In this document: positions 44,861-52,855 of the stretch, one piece after another
Layout of the letters: each line of letters begins with the position of its first letter
Position numbering within the stretch: position 1 is the stretch's first letter
The notes under the pieces: generated by a model
Seen by the model: only the letters and a program-made list of their open reading frames with translations
Database searches by the model: none
What the model was told of the DNA's origin: nothing
Position numbers and translations under genes: made by a program
Assembly: GCA_019358835.1 (NCBI GenBank)
Contig: JAHHIH010000006.1
Location: forward strand, 62,001-126,000
Origin: Tildeniella torsiva UHER 1998/13D
Lineage (GTDB): Bacteria > Cyanobacteriota > Cyanobacteriia > Phormidesmidales > Phormidesmidaceae
Length of the DNA stretch: 64,000 bases
Reading direction: 5' to 3'

Positions 44861-45703
44861 ATGAAACTCCACTGCACCACTCAGGGTACGGGCTTCCCGA
44901 TATTGTGTTTGCACGGACATCCGGGGTCGGCCAAAACCATGGGGGTATTTACAGAACGGCTGAGCGATCGCTACCAAACCCTGGCCCCCGACCTGCGGGG
45001 CTACGGTGCCAGCCAAACGCGATCGCCCTTCGACCTCGACGACAGCCTCACTGACCTAGTAGAACTGCTCGACGCCCAGGGAATCGAGCGCTGCCTGGTG
45101 CTGGGCTGGTCGTTGGGTGGTATTTTGGCGATGGAACTGGCCCTGCGCTATCCCCAACGGGTCGCGGGGCTGGTGCTTGTCGCCACCGCCGCTCGCCCTG
45201 TAGGTGCCCACCCGCCCACCACATGGCTGGAGCTAGTTAACACTGGCCTGGGATCAATCTTGAATGTGATCGCCCCCGGTAACGGGCTGGTACGTCACGG
45301 GCTGGGGCCGCGATCGCTCTATCGCTACCTGCTGCGGCAGCATACCCCCCACGCCTACCAGCGCTTAGCCAAAGAAGGATTTTGGGCATATCTGGGCACT
45401 TCGCCCCTGGCCAACCGTGCCCTCAACCGCGCCCTGGCCCGCCGCTACAATCGCCTGGGCGATCTGGGAGCGATCGCCGTTCCCTGCCTAGTGCTCTGCG
45501 GTGCAGACGACTGCCACATCACCGCCCAAGCCAGCCTCGAAACCGCTGCTCACCTGCCCAGAGCAGAGAGCCACTGCTACCCCAACACGGCCCACCTGCT
45601 GCCCTGGGAAATTCCCCATCAGCTGCTGGCCGATATCGATATCTGGCTAGGACAGCACAACGCAGAGCTAACGCTTGGCAACGCCGACCACAGGCCAGCC
45701 TAG
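44861..45703 (+). CDS. Alpha/beta-hydrolase
   Basis: 280 residues from the ATG at 44861; an upstream ATG at 44819 would add 14 residues. The oxyanion HG motif is LCLHGHPGS, the nucleophile elbow GWSLGG has Ser near residue 95, and the late Asp and His lie in CGADDCHIT and NTAHLLP. Family includes esterases, haloperoxidases and chlorophyll- or lipid-cleaving enzymes; substrate cannot be inferred. It follows the lipoprotein gene with 235 bases between. Confidence 0.85.
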   Translation: MKLHCTTQGTGFPILCLHGHPGSAKTMGVFTERLSDRYQTLAPDLRGYGASQTRSPFDLDDSLTDLVELLDAQGIERCLVLGWSLGGILAMELALRYPQRVAGLVLVATAARPVGAHPPTTWLELVNTGLGSILNVIAPGNGLVRHGLGPRSLYRYLLRQHTPHAYQRLAKEGFWAYLGTSPLANRALNRALARRYNRLGDLGAIAVPCLVLCGADDCHITAQASLETAAHLPRAESHCYPNTAHLLPWEIPHQLLADIDIWLGQHNAELTLGNADHRPA

Positions 45704-45824
45704 GCCCGCTAAACTTAGCCTTCTGGAGGGAGTAGAGCGCTCAGAGCACCAAGGAGTGGTGCTCACCCATCCATGAGACACATAATTTTTCACTGGGCGA
45801 ACCCCTGGGCGATCGCCGAGATTT

Positions 45825-46118
45825 CTAAGGTTGACCGCTAAAAGCCGGAGTCGAAAATCCCCCCACGGGGGTATCCCACTCGTCGGTGATGGTGAGCTGC
45901 TCAGGGCTGGGGCACAGAGAAACCACCATTTGAATATTTTGCGCCCCTTCCTGTTCTAGATCTTCCACGTAGCCGCCCTTAGCACTGTGGGCCTCAGACT
46001 CGCTGTCAAAGGGGCCAAAATAATAGGTGCAGGCGGGCTGACTGGTCTTAATCTCTACCCACCAGGCTTTGCTTTGCCCTAAAACGTTAGCTAAAAAGCG
46101 ACCTAAAAGATTATTCAT
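45825..46118 (-). CDS. DUF1816 family protein
   Basis: 97 residues of the cyanobacterial DUF1816 family: AWWVEIKTSQPACTYYFGPFDSESEAHSAKGGYVEDLEQEGAQNI is its best-kept part (about 18-62). Relatives are linked to phycobilisome or photosystem conditions in cyanobacteria, but no biochemical role is established. The ATG at 46118 lies after a weak AGGATC site. It is followed on the minus strand by nothing close. Small, soluble, one buried Cys pair. Confidence 0.85.
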   Translation of the reverse strand: MNNLLGRFLANVLGQSKAWWVEIKTSQPACTYYFGPFDSESEAHSAKGGYVEDLEQEGAQNIQMVVSLCPSPEQLTITDEWDTPVGGFSTPAFSGQP

Positions 46119-46163
46119 AGATCCTGCCTATCTGCCTAGTTTTAAATGTTTTTCAAGGGATAG

Positions 46164-47696
46164 CTACGGCTCTAGGCCATTCTTAGGCAACGCCGCACCA
46201 ATTTTGGTTATACTGCTTTGCTTTTGATTTTGCAAAGAGGAAATTTGTTCCTGCGCTACCCATTGATGACGATAGATCTCATAGAGAGCCATGCCTGTAG
46301 CCACTGATGCATTTAGGCTAGGAACCGTCCCCCGCAGCGGAATTGATACGAGAGTGTCGCAACTTTGCTGCACGGTCAGGCTGAGGCCGCTGCCCTCGGC
46401 TCCCACTACGATTACTGTCGGGCGATCGAAGGTGGTGCGGTGCACCGGTTGACTGGCTTCTGAGGACAAGCCATAGATCCAAAATCCCTTTTCTTTCAGG
46501 GTGTCGAGGGCGCGCTTGAGGTTGACAACCCGGGCCACGGGCAAACTTTCTAAAGCTCCTGTTGCGACTTTAGCCACAGTTGCCGTCACCCCTACCGCTC
46601 GCCGCTGCGGGATCACGATCCCCTGGGCGCCTAGGGCTTCGGCGGTGCGAATAATCGCCCCCAGATTGTGGGGATCGGTAATGCTGTCAGCCGCGATGAT
46701 CACGGGCACCTTAGCTGCTCCTAAGGCGGTCTCAATCATCTCATCGAGATCGTGGTAGACGTGGGCGGCAGCCTGGGCGGCAATTCCCTGGTGGTTTGCC
46801 CCGGAAGTGATCTGGTTGAGCCGTATAGTGTCTACTTCGTCAATCACCGCGCCGTTGGCCTTGGCCTCATCGATCAGCGTTAGAAAACGGGGATCGTAGC
46901 GTATGCGATCGTTGACCCATACCCGGTTCAGGGGACGTTGGGCTTGCAGCGCCGCTTCTACAGCATGGCGACCGTAGATCAGATCGGTTTCATCCTGCAC
47001 ATCGTCGCCATCCCCCGACCCTTGGCGGCTGACCCCAAACGAGCGGGGCGGAGCAGAGTCAGCACGCTCGCCGCCTGCATAGCGAGACTTACCTTCGCCA
47101 TAGCGGGGTTTGCCACCTTCATAACGGGGCTTATCGCCGCCATAGCGCGGTTTGTCGTCTTTGAATTTGTCGTCTTTGAAACGGGGTTTACTGCCCTCGT
47201 AGCGGGGTTTATCATCCCCATAGCGCGGTTTGTCACCTGCCTGACGGGGCTTATCGCCGCCATAGCGCGGTTTGTCGTCTTTGAAACGGGGTTTGCTGCC
47301 CTCGTAGCGGGGTTTTTCATCGCCGTAGCGCGGCTTTTCGCCCCCCTGACGCGGTTTCCCGCCGTCGTAGCGCGGTTTATCGTCACCGTGCCGAGGTTTA
47401 CCACTGTCGTAGCGCGGCTTACTGCCCTCGTAGCGGGGTTTTTCACCTGCCTGGCGAGGCTTGTCGTCGCCGTAGCGCGGCTTACCGCCCTCGTAGCGAG
47501 GTTTGCCCTCACCGTAGCGAGGTTTATCGTCTTTGTAGCGGGGCTTGCCACTGTCATAGCGAGGTTTATCGCTGTCGTAGCGAGGCTTGCCCTCGCCACC
47601 CTGACGGGGTTTGCTGCCTTGGTAACCGTCAGAATTGTGGCGAGGCTCCGGCCCAGAGGAACGGTTGGGGTTGCGGAAAGGCTTTTGGGACGACAT
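46164..47696 (-). CDS. rlmB: RlmB-type rRNA 2'-O-methyltransferase with N-terminal KPRY repeat arm
   Basis: Likely methylates guanosine 2251 of 23S rRNA. The 510 residues start at MSSQKPFRNPNRSSG; the upstream ATG at 47837 adds 47 unrelated residues. The SpoU core begins near residue 240: LIYGRHAVEAALQAQRPLNR, PHNLGAIIRTAEALGAQGIVIP (motif 1), VVGAEGSGLSL (motif 2), and SIPLRGTVPSLNASVATGM (motif 3, knot). Residues 29-209 are about 25 seven-residue repeats, mostly KPRY plus three acidic or glycine residues, rich in Arg, Tyr and Gly. Such arms bind RNA or condense. The core looks intact. Confidence 0.88.
   Translation of the reverse strand: MSSQKPFRNPNRSSGPEPRHNSDGYQGSKPRQGGEGKPRYDSDKPRYDSGKPRYKDDKPRYGEGKPRYEGGKPRYGDDKPRQAGEKPRYEGSKPRYDSGKPRHGDDKPRYDGGKPRQGGEKPRYGDEKPRYEGSKPRFKDDKPRYGGDKPRQAGDKPRYGDDKPRYEGSKPRFKDDKFKDDKPRYGGDKPRYEGGKPRYGEGKSRYAGGERADSAPPRSFGVSRQGSGDGDDVQDETDLIYGRHAVEAALQAQRPLNRVWVNDRIRYDPRFLTLIDEAKANGAVIDEVDTIRLNQITSGANHQGIAAQAAAHVYHDLDEMIETALGAAKVPVIIAADSITDPHNLGAIIRTAEALGAQGIVIPQRRAVGVTATVAKVATGALESLPVARVVNLKRALDTLKEKGFWIYGLSSEASQPVHRTTFDRPTVIVVGAEGSGLSLTVQQSCDTLVSIPLRGTVPSLNASVATGMALYEIYRHQWVAQEQISSLQNQKQSSITKIGAALPKNGLEP
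47070..47612 (-). repeat. 21-base tandem repeat coding (KPRYxxx)n
   Basis: 25 in-frame repeats inside rlmB. Units include KPRYDSD, KPRYGDD, KPRYEGS, KPRFKDD and KPRQAGE; the 7-residue period gives 21 bases. One short unit KFKDD breaks the period, so the array has grown or shrunk by slippage. Neighbouring units such as EGS-KPRFKDD-KPRYGGD-KPRQAGD recur, which shows duplication of blocks. Confidence 0.85.
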
Positions 47697-48068
47697 AGCC
47701 ACACCTGATACGGGGAAAACCAAAAAATTAAGCAGAAAACCTAGGCTAGCACGGCTTACCCCTACCCTATCATCCCTAATTTTTGTAGGCCGACTGCCTA
47801 GACGCCGATCGGCTAGGGCCAGCGCCAGTAGCAACAACGACCCCGACCCAGCAGATCGCGGCTATGTCGCCAATGGGCGCATCTCTAACAGGCCCAGAGA
47901 GCAACGCATGTCTGGCTAAATTAAGGGTCAATCGGCGCACCGCAGCCCTGGGCCAAAGGCTTTTGAGGCAGATCTAAAAAGAAGCTTAAACTTTCAGCAT
48001 ATGGTTCCAAAGTAACCAACGCCCCAGGAATAATCCTTCACAATGGAAAATGACATCCCCATACCGGA
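47697..48068. other. 372-base divergent intergenic region rlmB / HxlR gene
   Basis: No gene is seen. A palindrome-like ggttccaaagtaacc near 48004 (GGTT and AACC ends) lies about 60 bases before the HxlR start and could be its operator. The rest is spacer. Confidence 0.35.
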
Positions 48069-48071
48069 GTG

Positions 48072-48461
48072 ATGCCAATGCCTCACACATCCAACGGTAC
48101 GAAGCTCGATTGTCCGGTTCATTTGGTGTTGTCATACATTGGCGGCAAGTGGGCCATTCTCATCTTGCAAGAGCTGTTTCAGGGCAGCCGTCGCACCAAC
48201 GAGTTTTTGTCGGCTCTGCCCGGCATTAGCACTAAAACCCTCACCGCCCGTCTGCGGGAGCTAGAAAGCTACGGCTTAGTCAAGCGGACTGTGTTTCCTG
48301 AGGTGCCACCACGGGTGGAGTATTCGCTGACCCCGAAGGGGCAGGAGGTACAACCCATTATGGTGGCCCTCAACCAGGTAGGGGAGCAGTGGCTAGTGCA
48401 CAGCCCTAGCGATTCGCGCAGCGATCGCCCCGCCACCCTCTACGGTTCCAGAAGCCGCTAG
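48072..48461 (+). CDS. HxlR-family transcription regulator
   Basis: 129 residues with the winged-helix of HxlR: LVLSYIGGKWAILILQELFQGSRRTNEFLSALPGISTKTLTARLRELESYGLVKR near 20-74, then the wing EVPPRVEYSLTPKGQEVQPIM. HxlR proteins sense thiol or electrophile stress through a conserved Cys near the start; here CPVHL carries it. The start may be GTG at 48069, ATG at 48072 or ATG at 48078. The target gene is unknown; no adjacent gene is obviously regulated. Confidence 0.87.
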   Translation: MPMPHTSNGTKLDCPVHLVLSYIGGKWAILILQELFQGSRRTNEFLSALPGISTKTLTARLRELESYGLVKRTVFPEVPPRVEYSLTPKGQEVQPIMVALNQVGEQWLVHSPSDSRSDRPATLYGSRSR

Positions 48462-48694
48462 TCGTTGCTCCAGGTTTCGTGGGGGATCAGATCGCCGATG
48501 CGATCGCGCAGACCGTAGTCGTTATTTTCTAGCTCAGCCTCAATGTACGGCCATTCTCGGGCCGCGATGTAGCCGCACAACGCACAAATGGGCTGGCAGC
48601 GATCTAGCGTGCCGCAGTCTACCAGCTGCTTGGCCTCATCGCGAATCTCATCTAATGTGTAGTGTCGAGCAAGTGTCGGATTAGCGGTTGTCAT
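48458..48694 (-). CDS. Hypothetical protein with Cys-rich middle
   Basis: 78 residues from the ATG at 48694. It has four cysteines, CGTL near 28, then CQPICALCGYIAARE, a spacing that could hold a metal. The rest is helical (YIEAELENNDYGLRDRIGDLIP). No family recognised, but it has the look of a conserved small cyanobacterial protein. Its end overlaps the HxlR gene's end by four bases in the opposite direction. Confidence 0.55.
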   Translation of the reverse strand: MTTANPTLARHYTLDEIRDEAKQLVDCGTLDRCQPICALCGYIAAREWPYIEAELENNDYGLRDRIGDLIPHETWSND

Positions 48695-48855
48695 AGTTAT
48701 GGAATAGCCCTCCAAAAGCTGGATGGCAATGAGGATATGTACTTACCACCCCAACTACATAGTGCAACCCTCACCCAAGGGATCAAAGCAGTTGATGCGT
48801 ATCCTTACGTTTGTTCACATGACGCAACAATGTAGTCTGCTATACCATTTTTAGG

Positions 48856-48896
48856 CATTCCAGAGTATCCACGATCTGAATAAATACTCTGGAATG
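48856..48896. terminator. 13-base perfect hairpin between two minus-strand genes
   Basis: cattccagagtat (48856-48868) pairs perfectly with atactctggaatg (48884-48896), loop of 15 bases. It lies just after the CAP-domain gene end, where it could end that transcript. On the plus strand it is followed by tgcgcttttt. Equally it could be an operator for the Cys-rich gene upstream. Confidence 0.6.
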
Positions 48897-48931
48897 TGCG
48901 CTTTTTGCCCAAGCGCTCTGCCTGGTTGAAT

Positions 48932-49456
48932 CTAGCGCGGTCTGGCAAACACCTGTGCCCAGTAAGGGCGATTCGCCCCCGTGGCGTAGCCCACCCCCAG
49001 TTCGGTGAAGGCGGGATTGAGAATATTCTGGCGGTGACCTGGACTATTCATCCAGGCGGCCATCACAGCGGCGGCAGTGGGTTGCCCCATGGCGACGTTT
49101 TCACCGATGGTTGACCAGTTGTACTGGGTGGCGTCAATGCGCGATCGCATCGTTGACCCGTCAGAGCCAGTGTGGCTCATGCGGCGGCTGGTGGCCATAT
49201 CTTGAGCATGACGCTGGGCGGCGGCGGTGAGTTTGTCGTTGAGCACTAGGGGCGGCGCGTTGACCCGCTGGCGTTCGACGTTGACTAGGCGCAGAATCTC
49301 CTGGGCGATCGCCACATCTGCCTGGGCTGCCGTTGCCGCCGGGCGTTGGGCGATCGCCGCTGGCACCATTACCACTGGCAGCAGTCCTGACCCTACGACC
49401 ACCATTAGAGCAAGGCTCGCCGATCTGGTGCCTAAAACCTGTTTCCATCGCTGCAT
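48932..49456 (-). CDS. Secreted CAP-domain (SCP/PR-1) protein
   Basis: 174 residues from the ATG at 49456. A signal peptide of about 34 residues (LALMVVVGSGLLPVVMVPAAIA|Q) leads to the CAP fold. Motifs: LRLVNVERQRVNAPPLVLNDKL, AAQRHAQDMATSRRMSHTGSDGST with the His near 102, YNWSTIGENVAMG and MNSPGHRQNILNPAFTELGVGYA. The HxxE-type site residues are in place. Function in bacteria is mostly unknown (spore coat or adhesin-like). lipA is upstream, in the same direction. Confidence 0.88.
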   Translation of the reverse strand: MQRWKQVLGTRSASLALMVVVGSGLLPVVMVPAAIAQRPAATAAQADVAIAQEILRLVNVERQRVNAPPLVLNDKLTAAAQRHAQDMATSRRMSHTGSDGSTMRSRIDATQYNWSTIGENVAMGQPTAAAVMAAWMNSPGHRQNILNPAFTELGVGYATGANRPYWAQVFARPR

Positions 49457-49616
49457 AGGTATCTCCTGAGGTGAATAATTAACGGCGATAGACGACCCTG
49501 CATGCCCTTGACGGCAGCGCCGAATGCGCGGTTCCATCCGATTCCACCTCAGATGCCCAGGTTTAACGCTACAGGCCAGCTAGTCCCATTCAGGATCTCA
49601 GCAGCGATCCCAAACC

Positions 49617-50495
49617 CTAACGAGGGTTCTGGGCCATGAGGCGCTGTACGTCTTCGGCGTGATATGAGCTGCGCGTCAGCGGCGACGACACCACCTGCAA
49701 AAACCCCTTCACCTCGCCTACCTGTCGCCAGGCGTCAAACTGAGCCGGGGTGACAAACTCCGCCACGGGCAAGTGCTTTGGCCCTGGTGACAGATACTGG
49801 CCCAGGGTCAAAATATCGCAGTCTACGCTCCGCAGGTCATCCATCACCTGCTGAATCTCAGCGTCGGTTTCACCCAGGCCCGCCATCAGGCCCGACTTGG
49901 TGTAAACCCAGGGGGCCAGCTCGCGGCTGCGGCGCAGCAGTTCGAGCGATCGCCCGTAGTCACCCTGGGGCCGCACCCGCCGGTAAAGCCGGGGCACCGT
50001 CTCAGTGTTGTGGTTGAGCACATGGGGCCGTGACGCCAAGATCGTCTCCAGCGCCTGCCAATTGCCGCACAGGTCAGGAATCAGCACCTCAATGGTGGTG
50101 GCTGGGGTCGTCTGCCGAATCGCTTCAATGCAGGCCACAAACTGGCTTGCCCCGCCATCGGCCAGATCGTCGCGGTTGACCGAGGTAATCACCACGTGTT
50201 TGAGCTTCATGCGCCGCACCGACTCCGCTAGGCGCAAAGGCTCCGTGGGGTCAAGCGCCTGGGGCTTTTTCTCAAAGTCGATGTCGCAGTAAGGGCAGGC
50301 CCGAGTGCAGGCCGGCCCCATAATCAAAAACGTGGCCGTACCGGCCTTGAAGCACTCACCAATGTTGGGGCACGAGGCCTCCTCGCAGACGGTGTTGAGG
50401 CCGAGGTCTTGCAAAATTGCCTTGACCTCGCCCACTCGCTCCCACTGGGGTGCCTTGACCCGTAGCCACTCTGGTTTTACCGCCACCGTCTTCAA
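49617..50495 (-). CDS. lipA: Lipoyl synthase
   Basis: Radical-SAM enzyme that inserts two sulfurs into octanoyl groups to make lipoate. 292 residues. The auxiliary cluster ligands are C-E-E-A-S-C and C of [16 protein letters not shown] (37-52), and the radical-SAM CxxxCxxC motif is [13 protein letters not shown] (63-75). Downstream motifs GMVLGLGE-like reads [13 protein letters not shown], then [15 protein letters not shown]. Cyanobacteria may carry two lipA genes; only this one is visible. Divergent from the L,D-transpeptidase. Confidence 0.95.
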   Translation of the reverse strand: MKTVAVKPEWLRVKAPQWERVGEVKAILQDLGLNTVCEEASCPNIGECFKAGTATFLIMGPACTRACPYCDIDFEKKPQALDPTEPLRLAESVRRMKLKHVVITSVNRDDLADGGASQFVACIEAIRQTTPATTIEVLIPDLCGNWQALETILASRPHVLNHNTETVPRLYRRVRPQGDYGRSLELLRRSRELAPWVYTKSGLMAGLGETDAEIQQVMDDLRSVDCDILTLGQYLSPGPKHLPVAEFVTPAQFDAWRQVGEVKGFLQVVSSPLTRSSYHAEDVQRLMAQNPR

Positions 50496-50616
50496 CCCCG
50501 ACCTTGTGCTTGCGCTTTCATCATATCAACCCCGACATCACTTGTCTGGACTGCGTTCTGCCACCGAGGGATGGCAGTATGCTGGAGAAGAGTACCGGGA
50601 GACTACACCGAACCCG

Positions 50617-51192
50617 ATGGATGCGCCCTCTCCCCTAAAACGCTGCCTTGTGGTGCTGTGCTACGCCGCAGCTGGCCTGCTGGCCGCAGGTGCTTGGCAG
50701 GACCAGGTCAGCTCCCGCTGGCGGTTCGAAGAACCCTTTGCCAGAACCCGCCTAGCGCGGCTCTCCACCGTCATGACCCAGGCCCCAGACACCCTGATGA
50801 CCGCTAACACCCGCGTGGTGATTAGCCTCAGTCGGCGTCGGCTTACCCTCTACCAAAACGACGAGGTGCGGGAGGAGTTTACGGTGGCGATTGGCCAAGA
50901 CGATTGGGAAACCCCGTCAGGCGAATTTGCCATCCGCGACATGCGCACTGACCCAGTGTGGCAGCATCCCATCACTAAAGAAGCCGTCGGGCCTGGCCCC
51001 AGCAATCCCTTGGGCTCGCGGTGGATCGGCTTTTTGGTGGAGGGCCAGTACCACATCGGCATCCACGGCACCAACCAGGAAACCCTGATCGGCGAGGCGG
51101 TTTCCCACGGCTGCGTGCGCATGCTCGAAGCCGACATCCACAAGCTATACAGCCACGTTAAAGTGGGCACTCCGATCAGGGTGATGCCCTAG
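50617..51192 (+). CDS. L,D-transpeptidase (YkuD)
   Basis: 191 residues. The N-terminal anchor/signal is near 10-28 (LVVLCYAAAGLLAAGAWQD). The YkuD domain starts at RVVISLSRRRLTLYQNDE and ends with the catalytic IGIHGTNQE and SHGCVRM motifs (His about 150, Cys about 168). It cross-links or modifies peptidoglycan by L,D-bonds. The ATG at 50617 was chosen, because the longer in-frame reading back to 50305 overlaps the lipA gene in the opposite direction. Confidence 0.9.
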   Translation: MDAPSPLKRCLVVLCYAAAGLLAAGAWQDQVSSRWRFEEPFARTRLARLSTVMTQAPDTLMTANTRVVISLSRRRLTLYQNDEVREEFTVAIGQDDWETPSGEFAIRDMRTDPVWQHPITKEAVGPGPSNPLGSRWIGFLVEGQYHIGIHGTNQETLIGEAVSHGCVRMLEADIHKLYSHVKVGTPIRVMP

Positions 51193-51246
51193 GCCAAGAC
51201 CAGTTCGAGGTTTCGGGGTGGGCAGGGGGCAAAATCTAAAGCATTC

Positions 51247-51399
51247 GGTTGAAAGTTAGCAGGTTAGAAAGTTGGTTGAAAGTTTGGAAAGTTAGCAAGT
51301 TAAAAGGTTGGTAAAGTCTGGATATGCAAACCTTTCAACCTCCCAAACTTTCAACCTTCAAACCTTTGAAACCTTCAAACCTTCAAACCCTTCAACCAA
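51247..51399. repeat. Short AAGTTTG/CAAACTTT tandem-repeat arms forming an inverted repeat
   Basis: Left arm 51247-51315 has ggttgaaagtt, gttagaaagttggttgaaagtttggaaag-type units. Right arm 51327-51399 has cctttcaacc, ccaaactttcaacc, ccttcaaacc repeated. The 14-base block ggttgaaagtttgg (51274-51287) is the exact complement of ccaaactttcaacc (51343-51356). It fills the gap between the convergent L,D-transpeptidase and Gfo/Idh genes. Confidence 0.7.
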
Positions 51400-51429
51400 C
51401 GCAACAAGAAATTCCCATCCCGCTTTGCC

Positions 51430-52503
51430 TTACACAACCGTCAGCTCTTTGCCTAGGGCCGTGGGGTCGAAGTGATGCCAGGGTTTGCCGTCTAGGGCCA
51501 TCTGCTCAATCAGGCTGGCCAAGCGCAGGGCTTTGAGGGCCTGTTCGCCACCGACCGAGGGTTTTTCGCCGCCGCGCACGCAGTTCACAAAGTGCTCTAG
51601 CTCGGCGTGGAGAGGTTCAATGTTGCTGGTGTAGACCTTTTCAATTAGGCCATCCTGGCGGTAAAGCACCTGGCCATAGTCAGTGGAGCAGTCAGCGGTG
51701 GTCTGCCGATGAATCAAAATCTCATTGTTGAGAAAATCGGCGTCGGTGAGGGAGTTTTTGCAGTGAGCCGTAATGCTGCGAATCTTGCGGTGGGTGACCT
51801 TGCTGGAGGTCAGCGTAGCCACAATGCCGTTGCTAAAGCCCAGGGTGGCGGTGACGTAGTCGAGGTAACCCGAATTAGAGGCGCGGCTGCCGCTGGCGGT
51901 CAGGGTAGACACCGTAGACCCCGCCAGCTCTAGCAGCAGGTCGATGTCGTGGATCATGAGGTCGAGCACCACCGACACATCGTTAGCCCGCTGGGAGTAA
52001 GGGCTCATGCGGCGGGCTTCTAGGGCCAGCAATTCTTCGGTTTTGAGCACTTTGTGGAGCTCTTGGAAGGCGGGGTTAAACCGCTCGATATGGCCGACCT
52101 GCAAAATGCAGTTGGCCTCGGCAGCCGCATTCACTAGCGACTCGGCCTCGGCGATGCTAGCCGCGATGGGCTTTTCGATTAAGATATGTACCCCAGCCTG
52201 CAAACAGGCCATGCCCACGGTGTGATGGAGTCGGGTAGGCACCGCCACGCACACGGCATCGACGTGCTTTAGCAACTCTTGGTAATCTTCAAAAAATCGC
52301 ACTCGGTACTTGCCCGCCGTGTCGAGGCCGCGCTCTACATTGACATCAGACACGCCCACCAGCTCAACGTCTTTAAAGCGGCTCAGCACACGGGTGTGGT
52401 GCTGGCCCATATTGCCCACACCAATAACGCCAACACGGATAGGATCGGGCAGATTTCGCGATAGGTGCATGTCTAAGGCAGATGACAACATGGGATTTTG
52501 CAC
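51430..52503 (-). CDS. Gfo/Idh/MocA-family oxidoreductase
   Basis: NAD(P)-dependent sugar or inositol-type dehydrogenase of about 357 residues. The Rossmann GVIGVGNMGQHH lies near 25, and the EKP motif (LIEKPIAASIAEAE) near 105 with the catalytic Lys. The catalytic Asp/His region reads DLMIHDIDLLLELAG. The start is GTG at 52503, with AGGAAGGA five bases before it; ATGs at 52491 and 52470 lack a site. Substrate unknown; sugar-nucleotide dehydrogenases for glycan building are common relatives. Confidence 0.85.
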   Translation of the reverse strand: MQNPMLSSALDMHLSRNLPDPIRVGVIGVGNMGQHHTRVLSRFKDVELVGVSDVNVERGLDTAGKYRVRFFEDYQELLKHVDAVCVAVPTRLHHTVGMACLQAGVHILIEKPIAASIAEAESLVNAAAEANCILQVGHIERFNPAFQELHKVLKTEELLALEARRMSPYSQRANDVSVVLDLMIHDIDLLLELAGSTVSTLTASGSRASNSGYLDYVTATLGFSNGIVATLTSSKVTHRKIRSITAHCKNSLTDADFLNNEILIHRQTTADCSTDYGQVLYRQDGLIEKVYTSNIEPLHAELEHFVNCVRGGEKPSVGGEQALKALRLASLIEQMALDGKPWHHFDPTALGKELTVV

Positions 52504-52855
52504 GCCTGTCCTTCCTCTAGGAGACAAAGATACGCCGACAGTTGATACGTTGCGAACGTCAGAGCGGGTGGAGAACTGAGACGGCCAGGTAAAATTACTC
52601 AGATACTATCACAGTGCTTAACACTGTAAAGAATAACGACATTCTTTAACCGAGAACCACCGATTTATAGCGCGATCGTGGCCTAGCAGACTGTTTCTTG
52701 ATTTCTTTGCTGTCCCACTTCACCATACCGAGACTGAACTGGGGCGCTGAGCAAGCTGTGGCAGTTCTTGAGCTGTCTAGGCGCGGCTAGCCCAAGGGGA
52801 AACCATCGGAGTCGCTGGCCGTTGCTGTGGGCGTATGGCCTCCCGGCCCAGAGTG
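52504..52855. other. 352-base region with twin hairpins
   Basis: No gene is seen. Two small perfect stems stand back to back: acagtg/cactgt (52611-52627) and aaagaat/attcttt (52628-52647), in the upstream region of the Gfo/Idh gene. They may be an operator or a leader structure. The right half near 52750-52855 lies at the end of the CNNM gene and shows nothing specific. Confidence 0.45.

Noticed and set aside
47070-47612. Regular repeats of about 21 bases that could suggest a CRISPR-like array
   Set aside because: There are no unique spacers. The repeats are in frame and encode the KPRY units of the RlmB arm.
46938-47708. A 256-codon hydrophobic plus-strand frame with repeats (ARFVV/AGF units)
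   Set aside because: It is the complement of the KPRY repeats. Its membrane-like look follows from that repeat.
50305-50616. N-terminal extension of the L,D-transpeptidase
   Set aside because: It overlaps lipA on the other strand and has no signal peptide; the ATG at 50617 gives a normal anchor.
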